This document shows, piece after piece, positions 1-8,254 of a stretch of DNA of 64,000 nt. This stretch comes from Paraburkholderia haematera (GTDB lineage: Bacteria; Pseudomonadota; Gammaproteobacteria; Burkholderiales; Burkholderiaceae). How positions within the stretch are numbered: the stretch's first letter is position 1; every line of letters starts with the position of its first letter. Both the position numbers and the translations under genes were made by a program. The stretch covers positions 1-64,000 of the forward strand of contig NZ_CAJNBK010000019.1 in assembly GCF_905220975.1 (NCBI RefSeq). Reading direction: 5' to 3'. The notes beneath the pieces were generated by a model. It searched no databases. It was given only the letters and a program-made list of their open reading frames with translations, and was not told where the DNA came from.

Positions 1-201
1 CGTTACCGGCGACGCACGATCGAGTAGGCTACTGCTGGCAGAACAGCAGGTCTTGTCCGATTACTATCGGCAAGACAGTTGCGATAGCGACCTTCAGGTC
101 GCACCTGTATATATGTACAGTATATCCCGTCTTTTTACGGAACCGCGTAGCGCGCGTTGAGCGGTTCGCAGCCCCTGCAAGAGGGGGCGTTACACCACCA
201 C
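1..201. other. Edge region rich in hairpins, no gene
   Basis: No convincing coding sequence is seen. The stretch holds a row of short inverted repeats: CTGCTG/CAGCAG near 33-50, GTCTTG/CAAGAC around 51-77, GCGACC/GGTCGC at 87-102, GAACCGC/GCGGTTC at 140-167 and GCCCCT/GAGGGGGC near 171-188. A LexA-type site lies among them at 105-120. It is probably the upstream region of a gene that begins left of the window. The hairpins could be leader structures or a decayed repeat; the sequence does not decide. Confidence 0.4.
105..120. promoter_or_regulatory. Probable LexA (SOS) box
   Basis: CTGTATATATGTACAG fits the CTGT-N8-ACAG pattern of proteobacterial LexA sites and overlaps an AT-rich, -10-like stretch. 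No gene starting within the window is placed to use it: the small ORF to its right reads towards it. The regulated gene is therefore probably leftward, beyond position 1. The match is seen directly; SOS control is inferred. Confidence 0.5.
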
Positions 202-285
202 TCAGGTGAGCGCGAGCATGATGGAGGTGGAGACCACGATGATGAAAAGACAGGCGGCGGTCAGTATGTCATACGGATAGTTCAT
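202..285 (-). CDS. Possible small hydrophobic membrane peptide (27 aa)
   Basis: A 27-residue ORF starts MNYPYDILTAACLF and consists almost entirely of one predicted membrane helix (roughly residues 7-26). The frame stays open upstream, but residues before this Met do not look like protein. No clear Shine-Dalgarno is seen. Size and hydrophobicity recall small membrane peptides such as type I toxins, but nothing identifies it. It could be chance. Confidence 0.25.
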   Translation of the reverse strand: MNYPYDILTAACLFIIVVSTSIMLALT

Positions 286-428
286 GGCGAAACCATTGGG
301 TGTCGGGCGAATTAATCCATCATAGGCATAACCGTTCTGCGTGACTGTCAAGCATTGCAAAGGCACTGCTATCCGGCCGCCTATGATCCGCGAGGATGCT
401 AAACGACGCGGGCGAAACACCTTCCGCG

Positions 429-1109
429 CTATCGCGCACGTCCCTTCGCTGCGGTTTTTCCTGTTGCAGACACAGCCGGCTCGCCCGCATTGCCGCAGAG
501 CAATGCCACCCCCGCAACCGCTGTCGCCCGCAGTGATGCGCGCGAGTCGCCCGCGCGGGCGCGCAACGCAAGGCTGTGCAAAATCGCCGACGCGAGCTTT
601 GCGAGGAGCGGCACTTGCGCATCGGCGGCCAGTTCGCCCGTGGCCTGCGCCAGCTTGAAGCGTTTCTCAAACGCCTTGTCATAAGTGCGCAGTCCCTCGG
701 CAAGCGCTACGCGGACCTCGACGTCATCCACCGCTTCGACCGCGGCGGTGCCGATCATGAAGCAGCCGAGCGGATCGCCGTCGACGGGCAAGTACCACGC
801 GAGCGCGCCGTCATAAACGCGCAGCAGCGCCTGCGGCAAGGGCCGGTCTTCGCCGAGCGCATGAACCATCGCGAGCCGGCCGGCCTCGATATAACGTTCA
901 AGCGTGGTCAGATACAACGCATGTTTGTCTCCGAATGCGCCGTACAGGCTCGGGCGGTTCATGCCGGTCGCGGCGCTCAACTGATCCAGCGAGGTGCCCG
1001 CGTAGCCGCTGCGCCAGAACACGTCTCTTGCATCGGCGAGCGCCTGGTCGGAATCGTAGGCACGCGGGCGGCCGCGAGGGCGGACTTCTTTTTTTGTACT
1101 GGTCGGCAT
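429..1109 (-). CDS. TetR/AcrR family transcriptional regulator
   Basis: A one-component repressor of about 226 aa. The N-terminal HTH contains T-S-L-D-Q-L-S-A-A-T-G-M-N and S-L-Y-G-A-F-G-D-K, the classic TetR recognition helix and following segment; the rest is a helical ligand-binding domain. The Met beginning MPTSTKKEV is chosen because upstream in-frame residues are not protein-like. It is divergent from the glutathione S-transferase gene with a 65-bp gap. An inverted repeat, TTTTTGTACT (1091-1100) and AGTACAAAAA (1143-1152), spans the gap and is a candidate operator. It probably represses itself and the GST. The ligand is unknown. Confidence 0.85.
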   Translation of the reverse strand: MPTSTKKEVRPRGRPRAYDSDQALADARDVFWRSGYAGTSLDQLSAATGMNRPSLYGAFGDKHALYLTTLERYIEAGRLAMVHALGEDRPLPQALLRVYDGALAWYLPVDGDPLGCFMIGTAAVEAVDDVEVRVALAEGLRTYDKAFEKRFKLAQATGELAADAQVPLLAKLASAILHSLALRARAGDSRASLRATAVAGVALLCGNAGEPAVSATGKTAAKGRAR

Positions 1110-1152
1110 AAAAATATGGTTGAAGTGATTTAAATGCAATATAGTACAAAAA
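1091..1152. promoter_or_regulatory. Candidate TetR operator and divergent promoter region
   Basis: The 10-bp inverted repeat TTTTTGTACT / AGTACAAAAA has arms 42 bp apart; one arm covers the first codons of the tetR gene and the other lies just upstream of gst. The centre is AT-rich (TTTAAATGCAATATAG). The wide spacing is unusual for one TetR dimer, so each arm may belong to a separate site. Function is inferred from position. Confidence 0.35.
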
Positions 1153-1174
1153 CACCAACGACAGGGGATTCCCC

Positions 1175-1813
1175 ATGGATCTGTACTTCTCGCCGCTCGC
1201 TTGTTCACTGGCCACCCGAATCGCGCTGTACGAGGCGGGGGCGCAGGCTGGGTACATTCAGGTCGACACGAAGTCGAAAAAATTGTCGGATGGCTCGGAC
1301 TTCTATCCGATCAGTCCGCTTGGGCAGGTGCCGGTTCTGCGTACGGACGAAGGCTGGCTGCTGACCGAAAACACGGCGATCCTGCCGTATGTGGCCGATC
1401 ATTTTCCGGGCGCACGGCTCGCGCCCGCCGCGGGCACGGCGCAGCGCGCGCGGCTGCAGCAATGGCTGGGTTTTATCAGCACGGAGTTGCATAAGGCGGT
1501 GTTTGTGCCGCTACTCGATGTGCGTGCGCCTGAAGACGTAAAGCGCTATGCACGCGACAAGGCCGCGTTGCGGCTAGGCGTTCTGCAAGATCATCTGGCG
1601 CAAAGCGAGTATCTGCTCGACGCGTTCAGCGTGGGCGACGCCTATCTGGTCACCGTGCTGAACTGGGCGTCGTATGGCGGCGTCGACCTGTCGCAATGGC
1701 CGGCGGTGGCTGAGTACTACAAGCGGCTGATGCAGCGCCCGAGTGTGGCAAAAGCCGCTGCGGAAGAATTCGCGCTGTTTAAGGAAGAAGTGGCGAAGCG
1801 CGCGAAAAGCTGA
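1175..1813 (+). CDS. Glutathione S-transferase, beta class
   Basis: A 212-aa cytosolic enzyme that conjugates glutathione to electrophiles. The N-terminal thioredoxin fold carries S-P-L-A-C-S with Cys10, the hallmark of bacterial beta-class GSTs. His106 in the S-T-E-L-H-K segment matches the second active-site residue of that class. L-G-Q-V-P-V-L (residues 49-55) is the cis-Pro glutathione-binding loop and T-E-N-T-A-I-L (64-70) the gamma-glutamyl contact. The length is typical. A TetR-type regulator is transcribed divergently, suggesting induction by a toxic compound. Confidence 0.9.
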   Translation: MDLYFSPLACSLATRIALYEAGAQAGYIQVDTKSKKLSDGSDFYPISPLGQVPVLRTDEGWLLTENTAILPYVADHFPGARLAPAAGTAQRARLQQWLGFISTELHKAVFVPLLDVRAPEDVKRYARDKAALRLGVLQDHLAQSEYLLDAFSVGDAYLVTVLNWASYGGVDLSQWPAVAEYYKRLMQRPSVAKAAAEEFALFKEEVAKRAKS

Positions 1814-1834
1814 GGGAGGTTGCCGGCTGCGCGA

Positions 1835-2092
1835 TTAGTCGTCGCTGTGCTGGCAGAAGCGGCGCCCCGGAATGTGCGACACGACCGCCTGGGCGATTTC
1901 GAGTGGCGTGCTTTCCGCGGGCACCACGCGGCGGCTAGACTCGGGAGTGTGCTTCATGGTCCATTCGACGAGTCTGTACGAGCGTCCCCAAGGGGGTTGC
2001 AAAGGGTCCGAGACCTTGCACGAGTGGATCTGGCGCACCCATTCGTTGCCGGGCATCGCGCGCAAATGCTCGAATACCGTGTCTTCCACCAT
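1835..2092 (-). CDS. Conserved-looking hypothetical protein (85 aa)
   Basis: A small soluble protein with no signal peptide or membrane segment. The start is supported by GAAGGAG seven bases upstream of the ATG. It holds two Trp residues in a basic-aromatic stretch (N-E-W-V-R-Q-I-H and R-L-V-E-W-T-M-K-H). I do not recognise the family. It converges on the GST gene. Its leader contains a hairpin followed by a T-run in the same orientation (see 2156-2183), which might attenuate it. Confidence 0.6.
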   Translation of the reverse strand: MVEDTVFEHLRAMPGNEWVRQIHSCKVSDPLQPPWGRSYRLVEWTMKHTPESSRRVVPAESTPLEIAQAVVSHIPGRRFCQHSDD

Positions 2093-2155
2093 CGTTTGAC
2101 TCCTTCTTCGCAGGCATGCTGTCCATCTATCGGCGCGTCGGCGACACCCCTGGAT

Positions 2156-2183
2156 AAAAAAGCGCCGCCGATGTTCTGGCGGC
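2156..2183 (-). terminator. Terminator-like hairpin in the leader of the 85-aa gene
   Basis: Read on the minus strand, GCCGCC and GGCGGC form a stem followed by GC and six T residues. It lies about 64 bases upstream of the 85-aa ORF start. No minus-strand gene ends just before it, so it is either an attenuator in that gene's leader or the end of an unannotated small RNA. Confidence 0.4.
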
Positions 2184-2302
2184 TCAACAGGGGATGTTGT
2201 GCGTCATAGTTACAGGTCAGAATTAAGCCAAACTTAAGATCGCGCTCAAAATCCCCGTGCCTGGTCCCTCTGCCTGATCGTCTCGTTAAGCCGCTGTTTT
2301 GC

Positions 2303-3520
2303 ATGTGCGGTGATGCAACCCTCAAGACCTTGGGGAATTGGCCGTTATTACAGCGATTGGGGCCGCCGACCCCGCTTCGCCTCCGGGCCCGCATCATTGA
2401 TAACGTGACGAATCTCGCTCAAACGCCGCTTTCAGACCGCCTTCGCTCGCTCGTCGATACTGTGCAGCACAATGAGCGCACGCTGCGCCGGTTCCAGAAC
2501 GTCGAGTTGAAGTTGATCGGCGCGCAGGATTTCGCGTCGTTTCTCGACACGCTGTTTAGCCATCTGCCGCAAGAATTCTCGCTCGCGAGGGTGGCGTTGT
2601 GGCTCGACGACCGCGCGCCGATGTTGCTCGAACTGCTTGAGCCGGGCGCTTTGCATGCGCTCGACCAGCCCAATCTGAGAACGTCACGTGAAGGCGGTCT
2701 CGCCGCCCAGGGTCTATGCGACGCAGGGCGGCCGTGGCTAGGCAAGCTGAGCGAGCTGGACGAAACCGCACGGCGCGCGTTCTTCGGTGACGCCGGCACG
2801 CCGGCGAGCGCGATCTTGCTGCCGCTTGCCGCCGGCGATACCGTCAGCGGCTATCTGTGCCTCTGCAGCGACGATCCGGGCCGCTTCGCCGAAGGCATGG
2901 CAACGGATATTCTGGAGCGCTTCGCGAGCATCGTGACGGCCAGTCTCGACAATGTCGCGCATCGTGAGCGGCTCAAGCAGCTCGGTATGACCGATTCGCT
3001 GACCGGCCTCGCCAATCGCCGCTACTTCGACGAACGGCTGCGCGAGGAGATCATGCGCGCGGTCCGCTATGGCGTACCGGTGGCGTGTCTTTTCATCGAT
3101 ATCGACAGTTTCAAGCGTATCAACGACACCTACGGACATCAGACCGGCGACCGCGCGCTGGCAGCGGTGGCGGCCTGTGTGCGACAGCAGGTGCGGCTGG
3201 GCGATACCGTGGCACGCTACGGCGGCGAAGAGTTTACCGCGCTGCTGCAAGGCGATCGGGCCGATGCGCTGACGGTGGCCGAGCGCGTGCGGCTAGCCGT
3301 AGAAAGGCTGGATTTGCAGGACGATCACGGCGAACGCATCGCGTTGACCGTGTCGATCGGCGTGGCGGCACGCACGATTACCGGTGCGCCGGCCGATGCG
3401 GCCGCGCAGGGCCACGCGATGATGGAAGAAGCCGATCGGGCGATGTATCAGGCCAAACGCAACGGCCGCAACCGCATCGAGGCGCTCGTGAAAGCGGACG
3501 GCGATAACGCGCCGCGTTAG
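2303..3520 (+). CDS. Diguanylate cyclase (GGDEF) with N-terminal sensory domain
   Basis: Makes cyclic di-GMP from two GTP. The C-terminal GGDEF domain (about residues 228-395) has an active-site G-G-E-E-F at 307-311, preceded at the canonical five-residue distance by an inhibitory I-site R-L-G-D (298-301), so product inhibition is expected. Residues 45-215 form a soluble DUF484/GAF-like domain; no membrane helix is seen. The start is uncertain: a GTG at 2405 would remove 34 poorly conserved-looking residues, and neither start has a strong ribosome binding site. It stands alone, convergent with the transpeptidase gene. Confidence 0.88.
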   Translation: MCGDATLKTLGNWPLLQRLGPPTPLRLRARIIDNVTNLAQTPLSDRLRSLVDTVQHNERTLRRFQNVELKLIGAQDFASFLDTLFSHLPQEFSLARVALWLDDRAPMLLELLEPGALHALDQPNLRTSREGGLAAQGLCDAGRPWLGKLSELDETARRAFFGDAGTPASAILLPLAAGDTVSGYLCLCSDDPGRFAEGMATDILERFASIVTASLDNVAHRERLKQLGMTDSLTGLANRRYFDERLREEIMRAVRYGVPVACLFIDIDSFKRINDTYGHQTGDRALAAVAACVRQQVRLGDTVARYGGEEFTALLQGDRADALTVAERVRLAVERLDLQDDHGERIALTVSIGVAARTITGAPADAAAQGHAMMEEADRAMYQAKRNGRNRIEALVKADGDNAPR

Positions 3521-3571
3521 CCGTCGCCGCTGCAATGGCGCTGCACGATTCACGGGGCGACGGAGCGCTCC

Positions 3572-5332
3572 TCACGCATCCGGCGGCACCCCCAGCAATT
3601 GCAACGCGCCGCCCGTCACCGCGCCGAACACCGGCCCGGCCACCGTCCCACCATAAAACGCCTTGCCGGCCGGGTCGTCGATCATGACGGCGACGATCAG
3701 CCGTGGGTCGCTCATCGGTGCCATGCCGACAAACAGCGCGCGGTAACGGTTTTTCGCGTAGGTGGCGCCGACCTGTTTGCGCGCCGTGCCGGTTTTGCCA
3801 CCGATCCGGTAGCCTTCCACGGCCGCGGCGCGCCCTGTGCCGCCCTGGCCAGTCGCCATTTCCAGCATCGAGCGGATCGCGCGCGCGGTGGCGGGCGTGG
3901 TGACCGCATGGCCTTTGCCGGTGGCCTGCGCCGCGTCATTCGCAGCCGCGTTTCCGTCCGCGTCCCTGTCGGTGTTTCCTTCTTTACGCAACAGACTCAC
4001 AGGATGCAGGGTGCCGTCGCCGGCATAAGCGGTGTAGACCTGCGCGATCTGCAGCAGCGAAGTGGACAGACCGTAGCCGTACGCCATGGTCGCCTGTTCG
4101 ATCGGACGCCAGCGTTTGTACGGGCGCACCTTGCCTGACGCGACGCCCGGAAAGGTCAGCTCGGGTCTCAACCCAAGGCCATATTCCTGATACTTGTTCC
4201 AGATCTTTTCGGCGGGCAGATTCAGTGCGAGCTTGGCGAGCGCGATGTTGCTCGACTTCTGCACTGCTTCGGCAACCGTCATCGCGCCATGATTCGACGT
4301 GTCGTGAATCACGGCCGGGCCGATCTTGTACCAGCCCGGCGCGGTGTCGATAATGCTTTGCGGCCGTACCTTGCCTTCGTCGATCGAGAGCGCGACGACG
4401 ACCGGCTTGATCGTCGAGCCCGGCTCGAAAGTGTCGACCACCGCGCGATTGCGCAGTTGCCGTCCGGTCAGACGCGCGCGGTCGTTCGGATCGAAGCTCG
4501 GATAGTTGGCGAGCGCGAGAATCTCGCCATTGCGCGCATCGAGCACGACAACGCTGCCGGCTTCAGCGTGATGTTTGGCAATGGCGTCCTTCAGTTGCGC
4601 GTAGGCGAGTTGCTGAATGCGCCGGTCGATCGTCAGGTGGATGGTGTCGCCGTTCTGCGCGGGCACGAGCGGACGGGTTTCGGATACGACCCGGCCGAGA
4701 CGGTCGCGGATCACTTCGCGCTGGCCCGGCACGCCGAGCAGTTGCTCGTTGGCGGCGAGCTCGACGCCTTCCTGGCCGTTGTCCTCGATATCCGTGAAGC
4801 CGACCACGTGTGCCGCCGATTCGCCTTCGGGATAAAAACGCTTCGAATCCGCAATCTGCGTGATGCCGGCGAGGCCCAGTTTGTTGAGGTGATCGGCAGT
4901 GTCGGCGTCCACCTGGCGCTTGAGCAGCACGAAGGTTTTGTCGCCGTTCAGACGCCGGCGCAGTTCCGCCAGCGGCAAATCGAGCAGCTTCGAAAGCGGC
5001 GCGAAGGCGGCTTCGTCGAGCAATTTGGGGGAGGCCCAGATCTCATAGGTCGCGAGGCTGACGGCGAGCATCGAGCCATTGCGGTCGACAATGCGCCCGC
5101 GCGTCGCATCGAGCTCGATGGTGCGCTGATAGCGTTTTTGCCCCTGATCGACGTAGAAGTCCTGATTGGCCACCTGCACCCAGAACGCGCGACCCGCCAG
5201 CGACGCGAACGCGCCGAACACCAGCAGGACGATAAATTTCGAGCGCCACATCGGCAGGCGCGCGGCCAGCAGCTGGTTCTTCGCGACGGGCGCGTACGGA
5301 TCGTGCGACTGAGATTTCTTCTTTTGGACCAT
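3572..5332 (-). CDS. Peptidoglycan D,D-transpeptidase, FtsI/PBP3-type (class B PBP)
   Basis: Cross-links septal peptidoglycan in the periplasm. The 586-aa protein has a short cytoplasmic tail, one membrane helix (residues 33-52), a PBP dimerisation domain and a transpeptidase domain with S-T-I-K (306-309, catalytic Ser), S-S-N (360-362) and K-T-G (513-515). The start MVQKKKSQSHD is chosen over the longer frame because upstream residues are low complexity. No ftsL, murE or mraY flanks it, so this is not the dcw-cluster ftsI but probably a second paralogue, as in Salmonella PBP3SAL. A poly-Asp/Ala insert (about residues 453-470) looks like a variable loop. Confidence 0.88.
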   Translation of the reverse strand: MVQKKKSQSHDPYAPVAKNQLLAARLPMWRSKFIVLLVFGAFASLAGRAFWVQVANQDFYVDQGQKRYQRTIELDATRGRIVDRNGSMLAVSLATYEIWASPKLLDEAAFAPLSKLLDLPLAELRRRLNGDKTFVLLKRQVDADTADHLNKLGLAGITQIADSKRFYPEGESAAHVVGFTDIEDNGQEGVELAANEQLLGVPGQREVIRDRLGRVVSETRPLVPAQNGDTIHLTIDRRIQQLAYAQLKDAIAKHHAEAGSVVVLDARNGEILALANYPSFDPNDRARLTGRQLRNRAVVDTFEPGSTIKPVVVALSIDEGKVRPQSIIDTAPGWYKIGPAVIHDTSNHGAMTVAEAVQKSSNIALAKLALNLPAEKIWNKYQEYGLGLRPELTFPGVASGKVRPYKRWRPIEQATMAYGYGLSTSLLQIAQVYTAYAGDGTLHPVSLLRKEGNTDRDADGNAAANDAAQATGKGHAVTTPATARAIRSMLEMATGQGGTGRAAAVEGYRIGGKTGTARKQVGATYAKNRYRALFVGMAPMSDPRLIVAVMIDDPAGKAFYGGTVAGPVFGAVTGGALQLLGVPPDA

Positions 5333-5840
5333 GAGTGCGGTGAACGAACAGCGATGCGTTGCGAACTGAAACCGGCAACGCCGGCGGCCTGTTGCGCGTG
5401 GCTGTCGAGCGAGCTCCTCGAGTGAAAGCCGCACGCGCGTGGCGTGCAGCGGGATTGGCTTGCGCCGCCCGAATCGGCGGCGGTGAATGCTTTTGCCGGC
5501 GGCGCAGCCATTCGGCGCCGGCCGCGGCAATCGACGCTGCCCTGATTGTAATTAAAACGTAATGTCGATGCGAGGCCAATGCAAGGAGATAGTTGCCGAA
5601 GATCTCAATGCCGCGGCGCATGCCCGTCATGGCGGCGGACATGACTTCGGCGATGCCCGCAAGCAGGTAGAGGCGGTGGCGCACCATGAGGGCAGGCCTT
5701 GGTGAGACCGCACGCGCGAGAGGAAAGTCGCCGCGTCGGGGCTTGCCGCAAGGCGCGCGATAAGCGTTCGCTGAACGGCAGGGCCTGCGCATTCGCCAAG
5801 CAGACGCGGTTGCGCCCATAGCCACGAGCGGCCACAAAAA
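5333..5840. other. Intergenic region upstream of the ftsI-like gene
   Basis: About 500 bases between the transpeptidase start and the chemoreceptor terminator. It holds a degraded membrane-channel gene (5500-5687, separate entry) and presumably the promoter of the transpeptidase. No other credible gene is seen; ORFs in several frames here are arginine-rich shadows. Confidence 0.4.
5500..5687 (-). pseudogene. Remnant of a TRIC-type cation channel (UPF0126/YicG family)
   Basis: The minus-strand reading from the Met at 5687 gives M-V-R-H-R-L-Y-L-L-A-G-I-A-E-V-M-S-A-A-M, then G-M-R-R-G-I-E-I-F-G, then Y-V-L-I-T-I. This follows the first half of TRIC-family channels: the L-Y-(L)-I-A-x-I-A-E-A-M start, the R-R-x-x-D-x-F-G turn and the H-x-E-Y-L-L-I-T segment. 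The conserved glycine-rich G-G-G-T-V-R-D loop between them is missing and the second half of the protein is absent. The frame then runs into unrelated sequence. I infer an internal deletion plus truncation. Recognition is from memory of the family. Confidence 0.5.
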
Positions 5841-5871
5841 AGCCGCGCGGACTTGAAAAATCCGCGCGGCT
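5835..5871 (-). terminator. Rho-independent terminator of the chemoreceptor gene
   Basis: An 11-bp perfect stem (5841-5851 with 5861-5871, AGCCGCGCGGA/TCCGCGCGGCT) with a 9-base loop is followed on the minus strand by six T residues. It is about 130 bases beyond the chemoreceptor stop and is correctly oriented for it. Confidence 0.8.
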
Positions 5872-5916
5872 GGTTCGTTCGATTAATGCGTCGATTCCGA
5901 CGCGGCGTGTTAAAGG

Positions 5917-5950
5917 GGCGCTCTCTGCCTGTAGAGCGCCTTCTTTTTTT
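5917..5950 (+). terminator. Terminator-like hairpin, plus orientation
   Basis: GGCGCTCT (5917-5924) pairs with AGAGCGCC (5933-5940) and is followed by TTCTTTTTTT. It reads on the plus strand, but no plus-strand gene lies upstream. It may block antisense read-through into the chemoreceptor or end an unannotated small RNA. Confidence 0.5.
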
Positions 5951-5997
5951 ATGCTCCCTTCACCTGATGTTCCCCTGCCTGAAGGAAGCCGGTGGCC

Positions 5998-7542
5998 TCA
6001 GGCCGGCAGGGCGAAGCTCGAGATCGCCTCGCGCAACACGCCCACCTGATCTTTCAGTGAATGGGCCGCGGCGGCGGCTTCTTCAACGAGTGCGGCATTT
6101 TGTTGCGTGACCTGATCCATTTCGCCGACTGCGCGATTGACCTGTTCGATGCCCGCGCTCTGTTCGCGCGAAGCGTTGCTGATCTCCTCGAGGATTTCGT
6201 TCACGCGGCGTACCGACTGCACGATCTCGCCCATGGTCGAACCGGCGTTGGCGACCAGTGACGCACCGGCTTCGACGGTATGGGTGGATGTTTCGATCAA
6301 CGCCTTGATTTCCTTCGCGGCCGTGGCCGAGCGCTGCGCGAGGCTGCGCACTTCCGCGGCGACCACAGCGAATCCGCGTCCCTGTTCGCCCGCGCGGGCT
6401 GCTTCGACGGCGGCGTTGAGCGCGAGAATGTTGGTCTGGAACGCGATGCCGTCGATCACGCCGATGATGTCGCCGATCTGCCGTGAGCTGCTGGTAATTT
6501 CGCCCATCGTGCGGACCACGTCGTCGACCACGCGGCTGCCGCGCGTGGCCACATCCGCTGCCTGACCGGCGAGATGCGCCGCTTGCAGCGCGCTGTCCGC
6601 GTTCTGCTTCACGTTGACGGTCATCTGATCCATGCTCGACGCCGTTTCGACGAGCGCCGCGGCTTGTTCTTCGGTGCGCTGTGAGAGATCCGTGTTGCCG
6701 GCGGCGATTTCGGTCGCGCCGATATTAATGTTGTCGGTGCCGAGACGCACGCGCGAAACCGTATCGACGAGGCCGGCCTGCATGGTGTGAAGTGCGTGCA
6801 ACAGACTGCCGCCGGTGTCGTTCGCCTGTACCGGCACCTGCGTGGCGAGGTTGCCGCGCGCCATCAGTTGGGCTGCTTCGACCGCGACTTCGAGGTCGCC
6901 GCCGAGCGTGCGGCGGATGCTGCGCAACACTAGCAGCATGACGACGGTGGCGATCGTGCCGAGCGTCACGGTGATGACGAGCCAGCGCAGCAGATTGGCG
7001 TAGAACGCGCGCTGCACGTCGTCCATGTACATGCCGGTGACGAGGTACCAGTCCCAGGGCGCGAAGTGCAGGGAGAAGCTGGTTTTCGCCACGGGTTTAT
7101 CGCTGCCGGGCTTGGACCATAGATAGTCGACGAAGCCGCCGCCCTCGTGATTGCCTGCGTCGACGATGTCGGTGAACAGGTGATGACCGGCCGGGTCGGT
7201 GAATTGCGTCATGTTCTTGCCGACCAGTTCCGGCTTGATCGGGTGCATCAACATGACCGATTGCGAGTTGTTGACGGAGATGTAGCCGTCTTTGCCGTAG
7301 CGCATCGCGGCGAGCGTTTCGAGCGCCTGCTTTTTGGCTTCGTCTTCGGTGATCGTGTGTTGCTGGGCGAGGGTGTAGTAGCGGTTGACGATATGGTTGG
7401 CCTGGTCGATCAACGCGGTGAGTTGATCGCGGCGGTCCGAGATCATCGACGCGCGGTTTTGCCATGCGCCGAAGCCGCCGATCAGGATCAGGCCGGTCCA
7501 GAGGACCGCGATCATTGAGGCTAGTTTTTTGTTCAGAGTCAT
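5998..7542 (-). CDS. Methyl-accepting chemotaxis protein with Cache sensor
   Basis: A 514-aa inner-membrane chemoreceptor. TM1 is about residues 9-28, a periplasmic single-Cache domain runs to about 180 (with G-K-D-G-Y-I-S-V and H-P-I-K-P-E-L-V-G-K typical of that fold), TM2 is about 187-208, then HAMP, then the signalling domain. The hairpin tip contains G-I-A-F-Q-T-N-I-L-A-L-N-A-A-V-E-A-A-R-A (the CheA/CheW contact), and the methylation helices are Gln/Glu-rich. The Cache family usually senses small organic acids or amino acids; the ligand here is unknown. It is monocistronic with its own terminator. No che genes are nearby. Confidence 0.92.
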   Translation of the reverse strand: MTLNKKLASMIAVLWTGLILIGGFGAWQNRASMISDRRDQLTALIDQANHIVNRYYTLAQQHTITEDEAKKQALETLAAMRYGKDGYISVNNSQSVMLMHPIKPELVGKNMTQFTDPAGHHLFTDIVDAGNHEGGGFVDYLWSKPGSDKPVAKTSFSLHFAPWDWYLVTGMYMDDVQRAFYANLLRWLVITVTLGTIATVVMLLVLRSIRRTLGGDLEVAVEAAQLMARGNLATQVPVQANDTGGSLLHALHTMQAGLVDTVSRVRLGTDNINIGATEIAAGNTDLSQRTEEQAAALVETASSMDQMTVNVKQNADSALQAAHLAGQAADVATRGSRVVDDVVRTMGEITSSSRQIGDIIGVIDGIAFQTNILALNAAVEAARAGEQGRGFAVVAAEVRSLAQRSATAAKEIKALIETSTHTVEAGASLVANAGSTMGEIVQSVRRVNEILEEISNASREQSAGIEQVNRAVGEMDQVTQQNAALVEEAAAAAHSLKDQVGVLREAISSFALPA

Positions 7543-7821
7543 AGCAATGGGGTTTCGCTTTTGCTTTCGCTTTCGCGAGGTGGTCGGTCAGGGTGGTTGC
7601 TCTTTCACTTTTTCGCTTGCAGCGATTGGCTTGTCGCTTGCTGTGTTTACGGCTTGTTGGTGGTTGCTCCGCAGGGGAGGGGAAACCCGTTGTTTTTTGT
7701 CTGACTAATTTGCGGGGCTTGGGTTTGGCTGTGTTTTTATGGGGTTGGTTTTTGTTTGATTTCTTAGTGGTTCGCTAGCGTCTGGCTGCCTGTGGCGTTG
7801 GCCTTTCCTTGTTTTCTTATC

Positions 7822-8010
7822 GGTCTATTAGCGTTCCCCCTGTGCGGGGGGGCACCTACTTTTCTTTGCCTGCCGCAAAGAAAAGTAGGCAAAAGAAAGC
7901 GGCTCAAACCGCTAACTTTTAAGCGGGTCCCCCGCGCAGCCACGGTAGTGGTGCATCTGGAATCCGTGCCCTCGCACACTCCGCGTTAGTGACTAAGGGC
8001 TCATTCGCTC
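7822..8010 (+). repeat. Intergenic repeat, copy A (plus orientation)
   Basis: Begins near TCTATTAGCG, contains a GC clamp (CCCC-TGTG-CGGGG), a hairpin CTTTTCTTTGC/GCAAAGAAAAG, then AAAGAAAGCGGCTCAAACCG, AAGCGGGTCCCC and GTGGTGCATCTGGAATC. The inverted copy at 8255-8446 shares all these blocks in order. Function is unknown. From general knowledge this block order recurs between genes in Paraburkholderia genomes; that was not checked here. Confidence 0.75.
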
Positions 8011-8254
8011 CCACTCCGCACTGCGTGCGTCGCGGATGGGTATGCATGGGAATCCAGGGGCTTCGTTTGGCGCCGGGGACCGTCGGCCTCACACCATCAA
8101 AAACGTCTGCGCACTTATGGCACCGACAACGGTGAATCAAATGTCGGCGTCTTGCAGTAGCAATGCAATGACGAGTCACGCTCGCGAGAAAAATACGGGT
8201 ATCAAACGAAGCGAATGGTTTTACGAAGTACCGCTGCGGCGCGCGCAGCGCCGC

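Noticed and set aside
1..201. Integron attC-like site suggested by the hairpins and GTTGAGC
   Set aside because: No matching RYYYAAC partner box at the other end and no integrase or cassette genes nearby.
4289..5425. A 378-aa ORF on the plus strand opposite the transpeptidase
   Set aside because: It is the antisense of a conserved class B PBP with all catalytic motifs on the other strand.
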